Numbered from the stretch's first letter, positions 1 to 8,416 are shown. The stretch is 64,000 nucleotides of DNA from Aeromonas veronii (GCA_041319085.1 CP101033.1:707001-771000), one strand, 5' to 3'. Translations and numbers: made by a program. Notes: a model not told the origin generated them from the sequence alone.

Positions 1-36
1 GCGACCCCCCAGCCGAGAGAGTGCGATCAGATCCAT
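1..36 (-). CDS. Start of an unidentified gene, cut by the window edge
   Basis: An ATG at 36-34 on the minus strand opens a frame reading MDLIALSRLGGR to the window edge. A good ribosome binding site (CAGGAG) lies 7-8 bases upstream. Twelve codons are too few to recognise a family. It lies downstream of the DUF4426 gene in the same orientation, so it could belong to the yggS-like cluster, but a repeat with a 12-bp hairpin separates them. The start is inferred only from the binding site and the open frame. Confidence 0.4.
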   Translation of the reverse strand, partial: MDLIALSRLGGR

Positions 37-111
37 AGTGGCTCCTGAAGTGGGTAAAGATACGCGGATGAAAAGAAACAGGGGCGATTCAGTCAGGCTG
101 ACTATCACATT

Positions 112-188
112 AATCCGGAACCAGTGATTGGTTCCGGATTGTCCTACAGCAGAAGGATCGGTCAATGGATCCTTAACTGATCAGCATT
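112..188 (-). repeat. 3'-end repeat element with 12-bp hairpin, copy 1
   Basis: Read on the minus strand, this segment resembles 34125-34216 on the plus strand. Both start with ATG(C/T)TGATCAGTT, continue through CCATTGAC(C/T)GATC and CTTCTGC(T/G)GTA, and end in a hairpin with arms AATCCGGAACC and GGTTCCGGATT. Here the hairpin is a perfect 12-bp stem (112-123 with 129-140) with a 5-base loop. Each copy lies directly downstream of a gene in the same orientation (here the DUF4426 gene). No T-run follows this copy, so termination is less certain here than for copy 2. Confidence 0.6.
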
Positions 189-218
189 GCGACCAAGGTC
201 GGGGCTTCTTTTTGGTGC

Positions 219-638
219 TCAGTCGACGTAGAAGGTCTGCTGGAAGGTGAGGTTCTGTTGCTGCCCGCCGCCCATGATCTTCAGAGTGAACTGATAGGTA
301 TCTTCGTTGCGGTAGGGGAGGGTTGCCAGATAGTAGATAGCATCGCCCTCTTTTACCTCCTGAAAGTTCAGGGTGCGGATGGTGCCGGTCAGGTTCTTGG
401 CCTCGCCGGTGATCCCCACGGCTTGCGCCACTTTCTGCTTGTCCTGTACCGCGATATTGATGATGGCGTTGTAGCGGCTGCGCTCCAGCCCATACGCCTT
501 GGCGACCTCTGGGGTGAGGAAGCTGGAGTTGAAGGCGTTGTAGTGCACCAGCCAGGGCCCCAGCTCCTTCATCTGTTCTGCCTTGAGCGGCAGGGTCATC
601 AGCAGTGCCAGCAGGCCACTCATCCAGGCTGTTTTCAT
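219..638 (-). CDS. DUF4426 family periplasmic protein
   Basis: 139 residues. The N-terminus is a typical Sec signal peptide (MKTAW, hydrophobic core, cleavage near LKAEQ), so the mature protein of about 118 residues should be periplasmic. The rest is a compact beta-rich domain with the pattern of the DUF4426 family, whose function is unknown. It follows yggU in the same orientation with a 43-bp gap, and DUF4426 genes often sit in the yggS-yggT-yggU cluster of Vibrio and Aeromonas relatives. The start has a GGGATGA-like ribosome binding site. No enzymatic residues could be assigned. Confidence 0.75.
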   Translation of the reverse strand: MKTAWMSGLLALLMTLPLKAEQMKELGPWLVHYNAFNSSFLTPEVAKAYGLERSRYNAIINIAVQDKQKVAQAVGITGEAKNLTGTIRTLNFQEVKEGDAIYYLATLPYRNEDTYQFTLKIMGGGQQQNLTFQQTFYVD

Positions 639-681
639 CTGTCATCCCTCTCATATCTACGGTTGGCGCAGGTGGATTCAT

Positions 682-984
682 TCAGCCTTGCGCGTCATTC
701 AGCAGTGCACTCACTTCTTGCGGCAACTGTTTGGGGTTGTCGATGGCGACGGTTTTGTGCCGTCCCAGCTCGCCCCGCACTATGGTGACCTGTCCCTTGG
801 CCACCTTGAACTGCTTGGCCAGAAACTTGATCAGATGGCTGTTGGCCTGGCCATCGACGGGCGGCGCCGTGATGGCCACTTTCAGCTCTTCGCCATGCAG
901 TCCGATGATCTGATCCCGACTCGCCTTGGGCTGGATCACCAGATGCAGTACCAGTTCATCCCCCTGTTGCAGGACGGCTGGCAT
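682..984 (-). CDS. yggU: DUF167 family protein YggU
   Basis: 100 residues from the ATG at 984. An ATG five codons further upstream would overlap yggT more, and I prefer 984 because it shares its A with the yggT stop (TGATG), the usual coupled arrangement. The core VIQPKASRD and the segment [15 protein letters not shown] are nearly identical to E. coli YggU. The family is small, alpha/beta and cytoplasmic, with no established function. Strict coupling to yggT suggests co-regulation of the two products. Confidence 0.9.
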   Translation of the reverse strand: MPAVLQQGDELVLHLVIQPKASRDQIIGLHGEELKVAITAPPVDGQANSHLIKFLAKQFKVAKGQVTIVRGELGRHKTVAIDNPKQLPQEVSALLNDAQG

Positions 985-1535
985 CAAATCATCCACCACA
1001 GCTGGCCGAACAGGTCACCCAGCAGGTAGTTGATGGCTTGCAGGCCGATAAAGGCGACCAGTACCGAGAGATCCAGCCCGCCCAGTGCCGGCAGTACACG
1101 GCGAATAGGGGCAAGGAATGGCTCGGTCAGCTGATGCATCACGTATTCGATGGGGTTGCGGCCCTGGCTGACCCAGCTCAGGATGGCGCGGATCAGCAGT
1201 ACCCAGAAGATCATCGAGCCTGCTTTTTTCAGCACAGTCAGTGCCGCGAAAAGGCTGATGCTGAGCCAGTCAGCCAGCAGCACGTTCATGCTCTTGAGCA
1301 GGGCCAGCTTGGCGAAGGCGATGGCCAGTGCCAGTACCACGGAGGCGAGATCGATGCCGCCAAAGCCCGGTATCACCCGGCGCAGCGGGATCACCAGCGG
1401 ATTGGTCAGCTTGACCACCATCTGGCTCATCGGATTGTAGAAGTCGGCACGGGCCCACTGCAGCCAGACGCGCAGCAGGATCACCATCAGGTAGAGATCG
1501 AAAACGGTGTTAATCAGAAAGTAAGCAGTGTTCAT
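984..1535 (-). CDS. yggT: YggT family integral membrane protein
   Basis: 183 residues with two repeated YGGT units, each with a pair of hydrophobic segments (near residues 5-25, 60-80, 100-120 and 155-178) and a conserved amphipathic region between them ([38 protein letters not shown]). The repetition shows an internal duplication, normal for this family. Homologues have been linked to osmotic tolerance and to membrane organisation near the division machinery, but the role is not settled. It lies 11 bp downstream of proC and overlaps yggU by one base, so it sits in the middle of a proC-yggT-yggU operon. Confidence 0.9.
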   Translation of the reverse strand: MNTAYFLINTVFDLYLMVILLRVWLQWARADFYNPMSQMVVKLTNPLVIPLRRVIPGFGGIDLASVVLALAIAFAKLALLKSMNVLLADWLSISLFAALTVLKKAGSMIFWVLLIRAILSWVSQGRNPIEYVMHQLTEPFLAPIRRVLPALGGLDLSVLVAFIGLQAINYLLGDLFGQLWWMI

Positions 1536-1546
1536 CTGGACTCCTG

Positions 1547-2371
1547 TTAGAAGAGAGTTTCCATTTCGGTGGCGCGAGCAACGGCCGCCTGCATGGCTTG
1601 CGAAGTCAGCGGCATCAGCCCCTGCTGCTGGAATGTCTTGATGGCTTCGGCTGTGGTGCCGCCCTTGCTGGTCACCTGCTCACGCAGGGTCTGCAGCGCC
1701 AGCTCGGGGTTCTGCTCCACCATGGCGGCTGCGCCCAGCGCGGTCTGCTGCACCAGCAGGCGGGCCTGCTCGGGCGAGAAGCCCATCGCCTCTGCCTCTT
1801 CGGCGATGGCCTGCATAAAGAGGAAGAAGTAGGCCGGAGCACTGCCCGCTGCGGCGATGACGCCGTTGATGCCGGACTCCTGCTCCACCCAGAGGGTCTT
1901 GCCGACCGCCTGCATCATCTGCTCGGCAAACTCGCGATCAGCGGCGGCAATATGTTCGGGTGCATAGAGACCGGTCATGCCCAGACCCAGCAGGGCCGGG
2001 GTATTGGGCATGGTACGGATGATGCGGTCGTGGCCACCGGCCATCTCGCCAAGGCGCACCACCTTGATACCGGCCGCGATGGAGATGAGCAGCTTGCCTT
2101 CAAGGGAGCCCAACTCTTCAATCAGCGCTGCCAGCATGCCGGCCATCAGCTGCGGCTTGACCGCCAGCACGATAACTTCGGCGTCGCGGGCCGCCTCGGC
2201 ATTACTCTGGGTGATGCGAATGCCATGTTCGCTCGCCAGCGCCTCCAGCTTGGGTAGACTGGGGTTGGCGGCAGTGATCTGCCCGGCGGGATAACCCGCC
2301 TTGACCAGTCCGGCAATGATGCTGCGGCTCATGTTGCCCGCGCCGATAAAGGCCAGCGTTCTATGCTGCAT
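1547..2371 (-). CDS. proC: Pyrroline-5-carboxylate reductase
   Basis: 274 residues. It catalyses the last step of proline synthesis, the NAD(P)H-dependent reduction of 1-pyrroline-5-carboxylate. The N-terminal Rossmann motif FIGAGNMSRSII and the C-terminal family signature around TSKGGTTAEAI are clear. The ATG at 2371 is chosen because it starts directly at the Rossmann strand and has AGGAG at good spacing. A longer frame to 2425 adds 18 residues with no family similarity. It is followed 11 bp later by yggT, and yggS lies upstream in the same direction. Confidence 0.96.
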   Translation of the reverse strand: MQHRTLAFIGAGNMSRSIIAGLVKAGYPAGQITAANPSLPKLEALASEHGIRITQSNAEAARDAEVIVLAVKPQLMAGMLAALIEELGSLEGKLLISIAAGIKVVRLGEMAGGHDRIIRTMPNTPALLGLGMTGLYAPEHIAAADREFAEQMMQAVGKTLWVEQESGINGVIAAAGSAPAYFFLFMQAIAEEAEAMGFSPEQARLLVQQTALGAAAMVEQNPELALQTLREQVTSKGGTTAEAIKTFQQQGLMPLTSQAMQAAVARATEMETLF

Positions 2372-2512
2372 CAGATGCTCCTGTAGCACATGGGGTCGCG
2401 GTGAGGTGGGTGCTGCCTGCACCACCTGACGCCAGAATTCGGTGTTCCATCAAACGCTCCTGTTGATGAAGTCGCGGCAAGGGGCGGATCTATCGGTTAT
2501 CCACCAGCCTGC

Positions 2513-3214
2513 CTATGAGTAGTCACGGGCGCCGAAGATAGCGGTGCCGACCCGCACCATGGTGCTGCCGTGGGCGATCGCCAGTTCGAGATCTTCGGTC
2601 ATGCCCATCGAGAGGGTATCCACCGTGGGGTATTGTCGCGCAAGCTCGGTGAACAGAGTCTGCATACGGGTCATTTGGGCGGCCAGTACGCTCTCGTCGC
2701 TGGTGTGTTCGGGAATGGCCATCAGCCCCCGCAGCACCAGTCGCTCACTTTGGGAGACCTGCTCGGCAAGGCGGAAAATCTCTTGTTCCGACGTTCCGGA
2801 TTTACTGCTCTCTCCGCTAATATTGATTTGCAGACAAACATTTAGCGGTGCCATGCTGGCGGGACGCTGGTTGTTGAGGCGGTCGATCAACTTGTCCCGA
2901 TCCACGCTCTGCACCCAGTCAAACCGTTCGGCGACCAGTTTGGATTTGTTCGATTGCAAAGGGCCGATAAAGTGCCACTCTATGTCGCTATATTCCGGCT
3001 GCTGGCGCAAGGTATCGATCTTGGTCGCCGCTTCCTGGGCGTAGGATTCGCCAAAGCAGCGCTGACCTGCGGCATGGGCGGCCATGACAGCCTCGACTGG
3101 CTTGGTCTTGCTCACGGCCAGCAGGCGGATCTGCTGCAGGTTGCGGCTCGCCCGTTCGGCGGCCTGGGCAATACGTTCCTTTACCTGAAACAGGTGCTGG
3201 GCAATCTGGTTCAT
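2513..3214 (-). CDS. yggS: YggS family pyridoxal-phosphate homeostasis protein
   Basis: 233 residues, the usual length of PLPBP/YggS proteins, which bind pyridoxal 5'-phosphate on a single-domain alanine-racemase-like barrel and influence vitamin B6 and amino acid pools without known catalysis. The PLP lysine lies in LLAVSKTKP near residue 36, and the phosphate-binding end MGMTEDLELAIAHGSTMVRVGTAIFG is typical. It is divergent from pilT, with only 39 bp between the start codons, so their promoters must be very close or overlapping. Confidence 0.95.
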   Translation of the reverse strand: MNQIAQHLFQVKERIAQAAERASRNLQQIRLLAVSKTKPVEAVMAAHAAGQRCFGESYAQEAATKIDTLRQQPEYSDIEWHFIGPLQSNKSKLVAERFDWVQSVDRDKLIDRLNNQRPASMAPLNVCLQINISGESSKSGTSEQEIFRLAEQVSQSERLVLRGLMAIPEHTSDESVLAAQMTRMQTLFTELARQYPTVDTLSMGMTEDLELAIAHGSTMVRVGTAIFGARDYS

Positions 3215-3253
3215 ATTTCGTTAGTGATCTTGTGATGGGAGAATGACAAGTCT

Positions 3254-4288
3254 ATGGATATCACAGAGTTATTGGCTTTCAGTGTAAAGCATAAAGCCTC
3301 GGATCTACACCTCTCGGCCGGGGTTCCCCCGATGATCAGGGTTGATGGCGAGGTGCGCAAGATCAATTTGCCTGCCCTGGAACACCGGGAAGTGCATGCC
3401 CTCATTTACGACATCATGAACGACCATCAGCGCAAGGAGCTGGAGGAGAACTTCGAGGTCGACTTCTCGTTCGAGGTGCCCAATCTGGCCCGTTTCCGGG
3501 TCAACGCCTTCCAGCAGGCGCGCGGCTCCGGCGCGGTATTTCGTACCATCCCCAGTACAGTCTTGAGCCTCGAGGATCTCGATGCACCAGAGATCTTTCG
3601 CAAGATCGCCGAGTTCCCGCGGGGTCTGGTGCTGGTGACCGGCCCGACCGGTTCTGGTAAATCGACCACCCTGGCGGCCATGGTCAACTACATCAACGAG
3701 AACTTCCATCACCACATTCTCACCATCGAAGATCCCATCGAATTCGTTCACGAGAACAAGCGCTGTCTGGTGAACCAGCGGGAAGTGCACCGCGATACCA
3801 AGAGCTTCAGCAACGCCCTGCGCTCGGCACTGCGGGAAGACCCGGACATTATTCTGGTGGGCGAGATGCGGGACCTCGAGACTATTCGTCTGGCCATGAC
3901 GGCGGCAGAGACCGGCCATCTGGTGTTTGGCACCCTGCACACCTCGTCAGCGGCCAAGACCATCGACCGTATCATCGACGTCTTCCCCGGTGCGGAGAAG
4001 GACATGGTGCGCTCCATGCTCTCCGAATCCCTGCGAGCGGTCATCTCCCAGACCCTGCTCAAGCGCATTGGTGGCGGTCGGGTGGCGGCCCACGAGATTA
4101 TGATGGGCATTCCGGCGGTGCGTAACCTTATCCGGGAGGACAAGATTGCCCAACTCTACTCGGTGATCCAGACCGGGATGACCCACGGCATGCAGACCAT
4201 GGATCAGAGCCTCAAGCAGCTGGTGAGCCGCGGCGTGGTGGCGTCCCTCGATGCCAAGGCCAAGGCCGTCGACCCCAACAGCGTTTAA
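3254..4288 (+). CDS. pilT: Type IV pilus retraction ATPase PilT
   Basis: 344 residues. A hexameric cytoplasmic ATPase that depolymerises type IV pili and powers twitching. Walker A GPTGSGKST lies near residues 130-138, the Asp box at LTIEDPIEFVHE, Walker B at DIILVGEMRDLET and the His box at HLVFGTLHTSSA. The retraction motif typical of PilT (AIRNLI-like, here AVRNLIRE) is present near residue 290. Length matches E. coli and Pseudomonas PilT. The downstream pilU starts 25 bp later, so the two are probably co-transcribed. Confidence 0.97.
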   Translation: MDITELLAFSVKHKASDLHLSAGVPPMIRVDGEVRKINLPALEHREVHALIYDIMNDHQRKELEENFEVDFSFEVPNLARFRVNAFQQARGSGAVFRTIPSTVLSLEDLDAPEIFRKIAEFPRGLVLVTGPTGSGKSTTLAAMVNYINENFHHHILTIEDPIEFVHENKRCLVNQREVHRDTKSFSNALRSALREDPDIILVGEMRDLETIRLAMTAAETGHLVFGTLHTSSAAKTIDRIIDVFPGAEKDMVRSMLSESLRAVISQTLLKRIGGGRVAAHEIMMGIPAVRNLIREDKIAQLYSVIQTGMTHGMQTMDQSLKQLVSRGVVASLDAKAKAVDPNSV

Positions 4289-4313
4289 GCGACGCGAACC
4301 CAAGGAGGGATAA

Positions 4314-5426
4314 ATGATGAATCTGGATGATCTGTTAAGCCAACTGGTCGAGCGAAAGGGATCGGATCTGTTTGTGACGGTGGGCTCGCCGCCCATTCTC
4401 AAGGTGAACGGCCATCTGGTGTCGCTGGGGGGCGAGCCGCTCGACAAGAAAGGGGCGCTGACGCTGGTCAGGGATACCCTCAGCAGCAATCACTTCGAGC
4501 GCTATATCCGCACCAAGGAGGCCAACTACGCGATTTATCGCGAGGCACTTGGTCGTTTTCGGGTCAGCGCTTTCTGGCAGCAGGAGCTGCCCGGTATGGT
4601 GGTGCGGCGGATCGAGACCCGCATTCCCACCTTTGAAGATCTGAAGCTACCCCGGATCCTGCAGGAGGTGGCGATGGCCAAGCGTGGGCTGGTGCTGTTT
4701 GTCGGCGCCACCGGGGCGGGTAAATCGACCACCCAGGCGGCGATGATCGGCTATCGCAACCAGCATGCCGATGGCCACATTCTGACGGTGGAAGACCCGG
4801 TGGAGTTCGTCCATCAGCATGGTCGAAGTCTGGTGACCCAGCGGGAGGTGGGGATCGACACCGAGTCGTTCTATGTGGCGTTGAAAAGCTCGCTGCGTCA
4901 GGCACCGGACGTGATCCTGATCGGCGAGATCCGCAGTCAGGAGACCATGGAGTTTGCCCTGCAGTTCGCCGAGACCGGCCATCTCTGTCTCGCCACTCTC
5001 CATGCCAACAATGCCAACCAGGCGCTGGATAGGATCCTCCATCTGGTACCGCAGGAGAAACATCGCCAGTTTCTGTTCGATCTCTCCTTCAACCTCAGAG
5101 CCATCGTCGCCCAGCAACTGGTGCCGAGTGTCGATGGTTTGCGGCGTAGTGCGGCATTCGAGATCCTGCTCAATACCCCGCTGATCACCGACATCATCCG
5201 CAAAGGTGAGATGCACCGCCTCAAGGAGGTGATGACCAAATCCACCGAACTGGGCATGCAGACCTTCGATCAGGCGCTGTTCAGCCTGTTCTGCGCCGGC
5301 CAGATTGGCTACAGTGAGGCCCTCGCCCATGCCGACTCGGCCAACGACCTGCGGCTGCTGATCAAGCTTTCCGGTCGCGAGCAGCTGGGATCCGGCACAC
5401 TGGAGAATGTGACGCTGGATGAATGA
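4314..5426 (+). CDS. pilU: PilT-dependent retraction ATPase PilU
   Basis: 370 residues. PilU is a PilT paralogue that needs PilT and raises retraction force. Walker A is GATGAGKST near residues 131-139, with Walker B DVILIGEIRSQET and His box HLCLATLHANNA. The longer C-terminus rich in acidic residues is usual for PilU. A strong AAGGAGG lies 5-6 bases before the double ATG at 4314/4317, and either methionine could be used. The order pilT-pilU matches Pseudomonas and Vibrio. Confidence 0.96.
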   Translation: MMNLDDLLSQLVERKGSDLFVTVGSPPILKVNGHLVSLGGEPLDKKGALTLVRDTLSSNHFERYIRTKEANYAIYREALGRFRVSAFWQQELPGMVVRRIETRIPTFEDLKLPRILQEVAMAKRGLVLFVGATGAGKSTTQAAMIGYRNQHADGHILTVEDPVEFVHQHGRSLVTQREVGIDTESFYVALKSSLRQAPDVILIGEIRSQETMEFALQFAETGHLCLATLHANNANQALDRILHLVPQEKHRQFLFDLSFNLRAIVAQQLVPSVDGLRRSAAFEILLNTPLITDIIRKGEMHRLKEVMTKSTELGMQTFDQALFSLFCAGQIGYSEALAHADSANDLRLLIKLSGREQLGSGTLENVTLDE

Positions 5427-5431
5427 ATCAT

Positions 5432-5455
5432 GGGGCCGATCTGCCGTTCGGCCCC
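5432..5455 (+). other. Intergenic stem-loop between pilU and yaaA
   Basis: GGGGCCG (5432-5438) pairs with CGGCCCC (5449-5455) around a 10-base loop. No T-run follows, and the yaaA ribosome binding site (AAAGGAA) lies just beyond. It looks more like an mRNA-processing or attenuating hairpin than an efficient terminator. Confidence 0.4.
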
Positions 5456-5473
5456 TCGCCATAAAGGAACGTT

Positions 5474-6247
5474 ATGCTGATTGTGGTTTCCCCGGCCAAG
5501 ACGCTGGATTACGAGTCACCGCTGGTGACACCCCGTTTCACCCAACCCGAGCTGCTGGATCACTGTGCCGAACTGATTAGCCGGGCCCGCCAACTGAGCC
5601 CGGACCAGATCGCCACTTTGATGAAGATCAGCGACAAGCTGGCCGGTCTCAATGCCGCCCGGTTTGCGCAGTGGCAGCCAGATTTCACCCCCGCCAATGC
5701 CCGTCAGGCGCTGCTGGCCTTCAAGGGGGATGTCTACACCGGTTTGGCGGTGGAGGATTTTAGCGAGGCCGATTTTGACTTCGCTCAGGCACACCTGCGG
5801 ATGCTCTCCGGCCTCTATGGCGTGTTGCGTCCCCTCGACCTGATGATGCCCTACCGGCTGGAGATGGGGACCAAGCTCGACAATAGTCGCGGCAAGGATC
5901 TTTACCAGTTCTGGGGGGAGGTGATCACTCACCATCTCAATGACGCGCTGGCTGCGCAGGGGGATGAAGTGCTGATCAATCTGGCCTCCGACGAGTATTT
6001 CAAGTCGGTACGACCCAAGAGCCTGAAAGGGCGGATTGTCACACCGGTGTTCAAGGATGAGAAGAACGGCCAGTTCAAGATCATCAGCTTCTACGCCAAG
6101 AAGGCGCGCGGCATGATGGCTCGCCACATCATCAAGCACCGTCTGACCGAGGTGGAGCAGCTGACCGGTTTCAACGCCGAGGGCTACTACTTTGTGCCGG
6201 AAGAGTCGGACGCCAATACCCTGATGTTTAAACGCGCCGAAAATTAA
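5474..6247 (+). CDS. yaaA: Peroxide stress protein YaaA (DUF328/UPF0246)
   Basis: 257 residues, the standard length of the family. It begins [12 protein letters not shown] and contains [22 protein letters not shown] and [11 protein letters not shown], which are the family signatures. In E. coli YaaA is induced by OxyR and lowers free iron during peroxide stress; the fold resembles DNA-binding helix-hairpin-helix proteins. The ribosome binding site AAAGGAA lies 8 bases upstream of the ATG. It may be partly co-transcribed with pilTU, but an intergenic hairpin and its own stress role argue for a promoter of its own. Confidence 0.94.
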   Translation: MLIVVSPAKTLDYESPLVTPRFTQPELLDHCAELISRARQLSPDQIATLMKISDKLAGLNAARFAQWQPDFTPANARQALLAFKGDVYTGLAVEDFSEADFDFAQAHLRMLSGLYGVLRPLDLMMPYRLEMGTKLDNSRGKDLYQFWGEVITHHLNDALAAQGDEVLINLASDEYFKSVRPKSLKGRIVTPVFKDEKNGQFKIISFYAKKARGMMARHIIKHRLTEVEQLTGFNAEGYYFVPEESDANTLMFKRAEN

Positions 6248-6310
6248 TTACAAACAGAGGGAACCAATCTTGCGACCCGCGGGTCTGAATAGGTGAATCC
6301 TCTGTTGTAA
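6248..6310 (+). other. Structured 3' region of yaaA, candidate RNA element
   Basis: Starting at the yaaA stop codon, TTACAAACAGAGG (6248-6260) pairs with CCTCTGTTGTAA (6299-6310), 12 pairs with one bulged A. Inside is a short hairpin within the palindrome GACCCGCGGGTC (6274-6285), flanked by the unpaired segments AACCAATCTTGC and TGAATAGGTGAAT. A terminator follows at 6324. The architecture suggests a folded RNA at the 3' end of the yaaA transcript, possibly a stable 3'-UTR fragment. I match it to no known family. Confidence 0.4.
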
Positions 6311-6323
6311 GCACTTTTTATTC

Positions 6324-6350
6324 GCCGACGTTTGATACGTCGGCTTTTTT
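6324..6350 (+). terminator. Rho-independent terminator downstream of yaaA
   Basis: GCCGACG (6324-6330) and CGTCGGC (6338-6344) form a 7-bp stem with a 7-base loop, followed directly by six T. Confidence 0.85.
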
Positions 6351-6552
6351 ATTGCCGTTTTTATTGTTCATCGATTGCCTTGTCAAGGCTTTGTGGTTCA
6401 GATCGGTGCCAGACAGGAATATGTCCTGCGGGTAATCGAGGATTGCGATCTGGCTGAGGCGAGGGGAACCCTTCGCCTCTGAAGTGTGTGGTGGTGCAGA
6501 GCGTGTGGTGCGCAGGCCATTCAACCAACGGGCTGGCTTGTTGCGTTGGCAC

Positions 6553-6577
6553 AAAAAAAGCGCCTCAGAGGAGGCGC
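6553..6577 (-). terminator. Minus-strand terminator without an adjacent gene
   Basis: On the minus strand GCGCCTC and GAGGCGC pair around a CTCT loop and are followed by seven T (plus-strand A-run 6553-6559). The nearest minus-strand gene, ogt, ends at 6799, more than 220 bp away. Either ogt has a long 3' UTR or a small RNA is transcribed leftward from about 6600-6790. I see no convincing protein-coding frame in 6351-6798. A hairpin CCGTCCC/GGGACGG at about 6771-6790 lies just after the ogt stop. Confidence 0.7.
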
Positions 6578-6798
6578 GGGGAAAAAACAGATTGGAAGCG
6601 TCACATGGGTGCTACTTGAATCAGCGAATGAGCCGTACCATTCAAGTATGGAGCCATCATGCCAAGTTCAATCTGAAGGTGTTCTGAGACGATGCTTCAT
6701 TTTCTGTTCATCTTGTCAGCAAAGCGTTGGCACTGGCTGAAAGCCTTTTCATTCTGGTGGCGATATTGTCCCGTCCCTCTCCAGGGACGGTCATGGCG

Positions 6799-7290
6799 TC
6801 ACGGGGCCAGCTCGAATGCCGTGCCTGCCTGTTCCAGAGCCAGCAACCAGCGCTTGATGGGAATACCGCCAGCATAGCCGGTCAGATCGCCGCTGCGGCC
6901 GATCACCCGATGGCATGGCACTATGATGCTCAGCGGATTGCGGCCATTGGCGGCGCCTACCGCCCGCACCGCCTTGGGATTGCCGATAGCCTGGGCAATG
7001 TCGAGGTAGCTGACGGTCTCGCCATAGGGGATATCGCACAAAGCGTTCCACACCGTTTGCTGGAACGGGGTGCCCTGGGCAGCGAGCGGCAGATCGAAGC
7101 GGCGCAGGCGACCGGCGAAGTAGGCATCGAACTGTTCGATAAAGGGGGTCAGCGCCTGATCATCGCGTTGCCACTCGTCGGTCGGGGTCACCGGCTGCTC
7201 GCCTCGTACGAACTCCACATAGCGCAGGCCATCCTGATCGATGGCGACCAGCAGGGGGCCGCGGGCGCTGTCGCAAAAACTGTATCTCAT
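6799..7290 (-). CDS. ogt: Methylated-DNA--protein-cysteine methyltransferase
   Basis: 163 residues. A suicide repair protein that moves the methyl group from O6-methylguanine to its own cysteine. The active-site motif VPCHRVIG puts the acceptor at about Cys126, preceded by the DNA-binding helix AIGNPKAVRAVGAANGRNP. The length and short N-terminal domain fit constitutive Ogt rather than the inducible Ada. The gene arfB lies upstream in the same orientation with a 32-bp gap, so the two may be co-transcribed. Confidence 0.94.
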   Translation of the reverse strand: MRYSFCDSARGPLLVAIDQDGLRYVEFVRGEQPVTPTDEWQRDDQALTPFIEQFDAYFAGRLRRFDLPLAAQGTPFQQTVWNALCDIPYGETVSYLDIAQAIGNPKAVRAVGAANGRNPLSIIVPCHRVIGRSGDLTGYAGGIPIKRWLLALEQAGTAFELAP

Positions 7291-7322
7291 CGGCTGACAT
7301 CCTTTGGGGGCTGGGGGTTGGT

Positions 7323-7739
7323 TCAGTCCAGCACCGGTTTGCCGCGGGCGGATTTGATATCCCCCTTGCGCTTTTTGGCATCGACCCGTTTGCGCTGGGC
7401 GCTGCGGGTCGGCTTGGTGGCATGGCGAGCCTTGGGGCGCCAGGCTGCTTTCTTCAGCAACTCCACCAGACGGCTCATCGCCTCCTTGCGGTTCATGTCC
7501 TGGCTGCGATGGCTCTCGACCCGGATCAGGATAAAGCCATCGTGAACCCGGCTGTCGCTCAGCTTGTCGAGACCCTCCTTGTAGAGGGGCGTCAGGCTGG
7601 GAGAGTTGCGGTAATCGAAGCGCAACCAGACGGCGGAGTCGGTCTTGTTGACGTGCTGGCCACCGTTGCCCTGTGCCCGCATGGTCTGAAATTGCAGCTC
7701 ATGCCAGGGAATCGTAACGCTTTCGGAGATAACTAACAT
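7323..7739 (-). CDS. arfB: Alternative ribosome-rescue factor ArfB (YaeJ)
   Basis: 138 residues. ArfB is a stop-codon-independent peptidyl-tRNA hydrolase that frees ribosomes stalled on truncated mRNA. The catalytic GGQ is at residues 26-28 in RAQGNGGQHVNKTDSAV. The basic C-terminal tail (residues about 100-138, rich in K and R, ending KRKGDIKSARGKPVLD) is the part that enters the empty mRNA channel. Length equals E. coli YaeJ. It lacks the codon-recognition domains of full release factors, which excludes PrfA/PrfB. Confidence 0.95.
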   Translation of the reverse strand: MLVISESVTIPWHELQFQTMRAQGNGGQHVNKTDSAVWLRFDYRNSPSLTPLYKEGLDKLSDSRVHDGFILIRVESHRSQDMNRKEAMSRLVELLKKAAWRPKARHATKPTRSAQRKRVDAKKRKGDIKSARGKPVLD

Positions 7740-7886
7740 GCTGTTTTGCTCTTGTTTGGTGCATACCCGCTGACCGCTGCAGCATGGTGCCTCATTATGG
7801 GGCGTGCTGGCCGGTTATGGGGATGTACCTGGCGAATGGCGCAGGCATTAAACTCTATCTATATGAAATAAAACAATAAAAATACT

Positions 7887-7902
7887 TGGCATAAGAATTG
7901 AA
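7887..7902 (+). promoter_or_regulatory. Sigma-54 promoter of glnK
   Basis: TGGCATAAGAATTGAA matches the sigma-54 consensus TGGCACRNNNNTTGCW at all but two defined positions, with the GG and TG dinucleotides in correct -24/-12 register. It ends 38 bp before the glnK start, leaving room for a short leader. The AT-rich stretch 7850-7886 upstream may hold NtrC or IHF sites, but I could not define any. Confidence 0.85.
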
Positions 7903-7940
7903 ACCCGATTCATGACACACCATGGATTGGGAGCAACCAG

Positions 7941-8279
7941 ATGAAGCTGATTACTGCGATTATCAAACCGTTCAAGCTGGACGATGTCCGCGAGGCGATT
8001 GCCAACTTGGGGGTGGAAGGGCTGACCGTGTCCGAGGTCAAAGGATTTGGCCGCCAGAAGGGACACACCGAATTATACCGGGGAGCCGAGTATCAGGTCG
8101 ACTTCCTGCCCAAGGTGAAGCTGGAGATTGCTACCGCCGATGATAACGTGGAAGGGGTGATCGAGGCGATCTGCAAGGCGGCCTATACCGGCAAGATCGG
8201 CGACGGCAAGATTTTTGTCTACGACTTGCTGCAAGCGGTGCGTATCCGCACCGGCGAGAGTGACGATGAGGCGCTGTGA
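7941..8279 (+). CDS. glnK: Nitrogen regulatory protein P-II (GlnK-type)
   Basis: 112 residues, exactly the P-II length. It contains the T-loop sequence GFGRQKGHTELYRGAEY with the uridylylated Tyr51, and TGKIGDGKIFV with the ATP-binding loop. The N-terminus MKLITAIIKPFKL and the C-terminus resemble GlnK more than GlnB, and the sigma-54 promoter also fits GlnK, which is made under nitrogen limitation. No amtB follows (the next gene is an iron transporter), although glnK is usually paired with amtB. GGGAG lies 8 bases before the ATG. Confidence 0.93.
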   Translation: MKLITAIIKPFKLDDVREAIANLGVEGLTVSEVKGFGRQKGHTELYRGAEYQVDFLPKVKLEIATADDNVEGVIEAICKAAYTGKIGDGKIFVYDLLQAVRIRTGESDDEAL

Positions 8280-8385
8280 TGAATTGCATCCGTGACGTGC
8301 AGATCTGCTGACCTCCCGCCCTCGGGGAATCCCTATGGGTGAGCGCTAATTGAAGCCTAATTAACATAACGTTTTGCTCAGAAGC

Positions 8386-8416
8386 GGCCGAATGGGATTC
8401 CATCCGGCCCTTTTCA
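8386..8416 (+). terminator. Terminator downstream of glnK
   Basis: GGCCGAATGG (8386-8395) pairs with CCATCCGGCC (8400-8409) with one mismatch, followed by CTTTTCATTT. Confidence 0.75.

Noticed and set aside
6318..6554. 78-codon minus-strand frame between yaaA and ogt
   Set aside because: It spans the yaaA terminator, has no ribosome binding site and low-quality composition.
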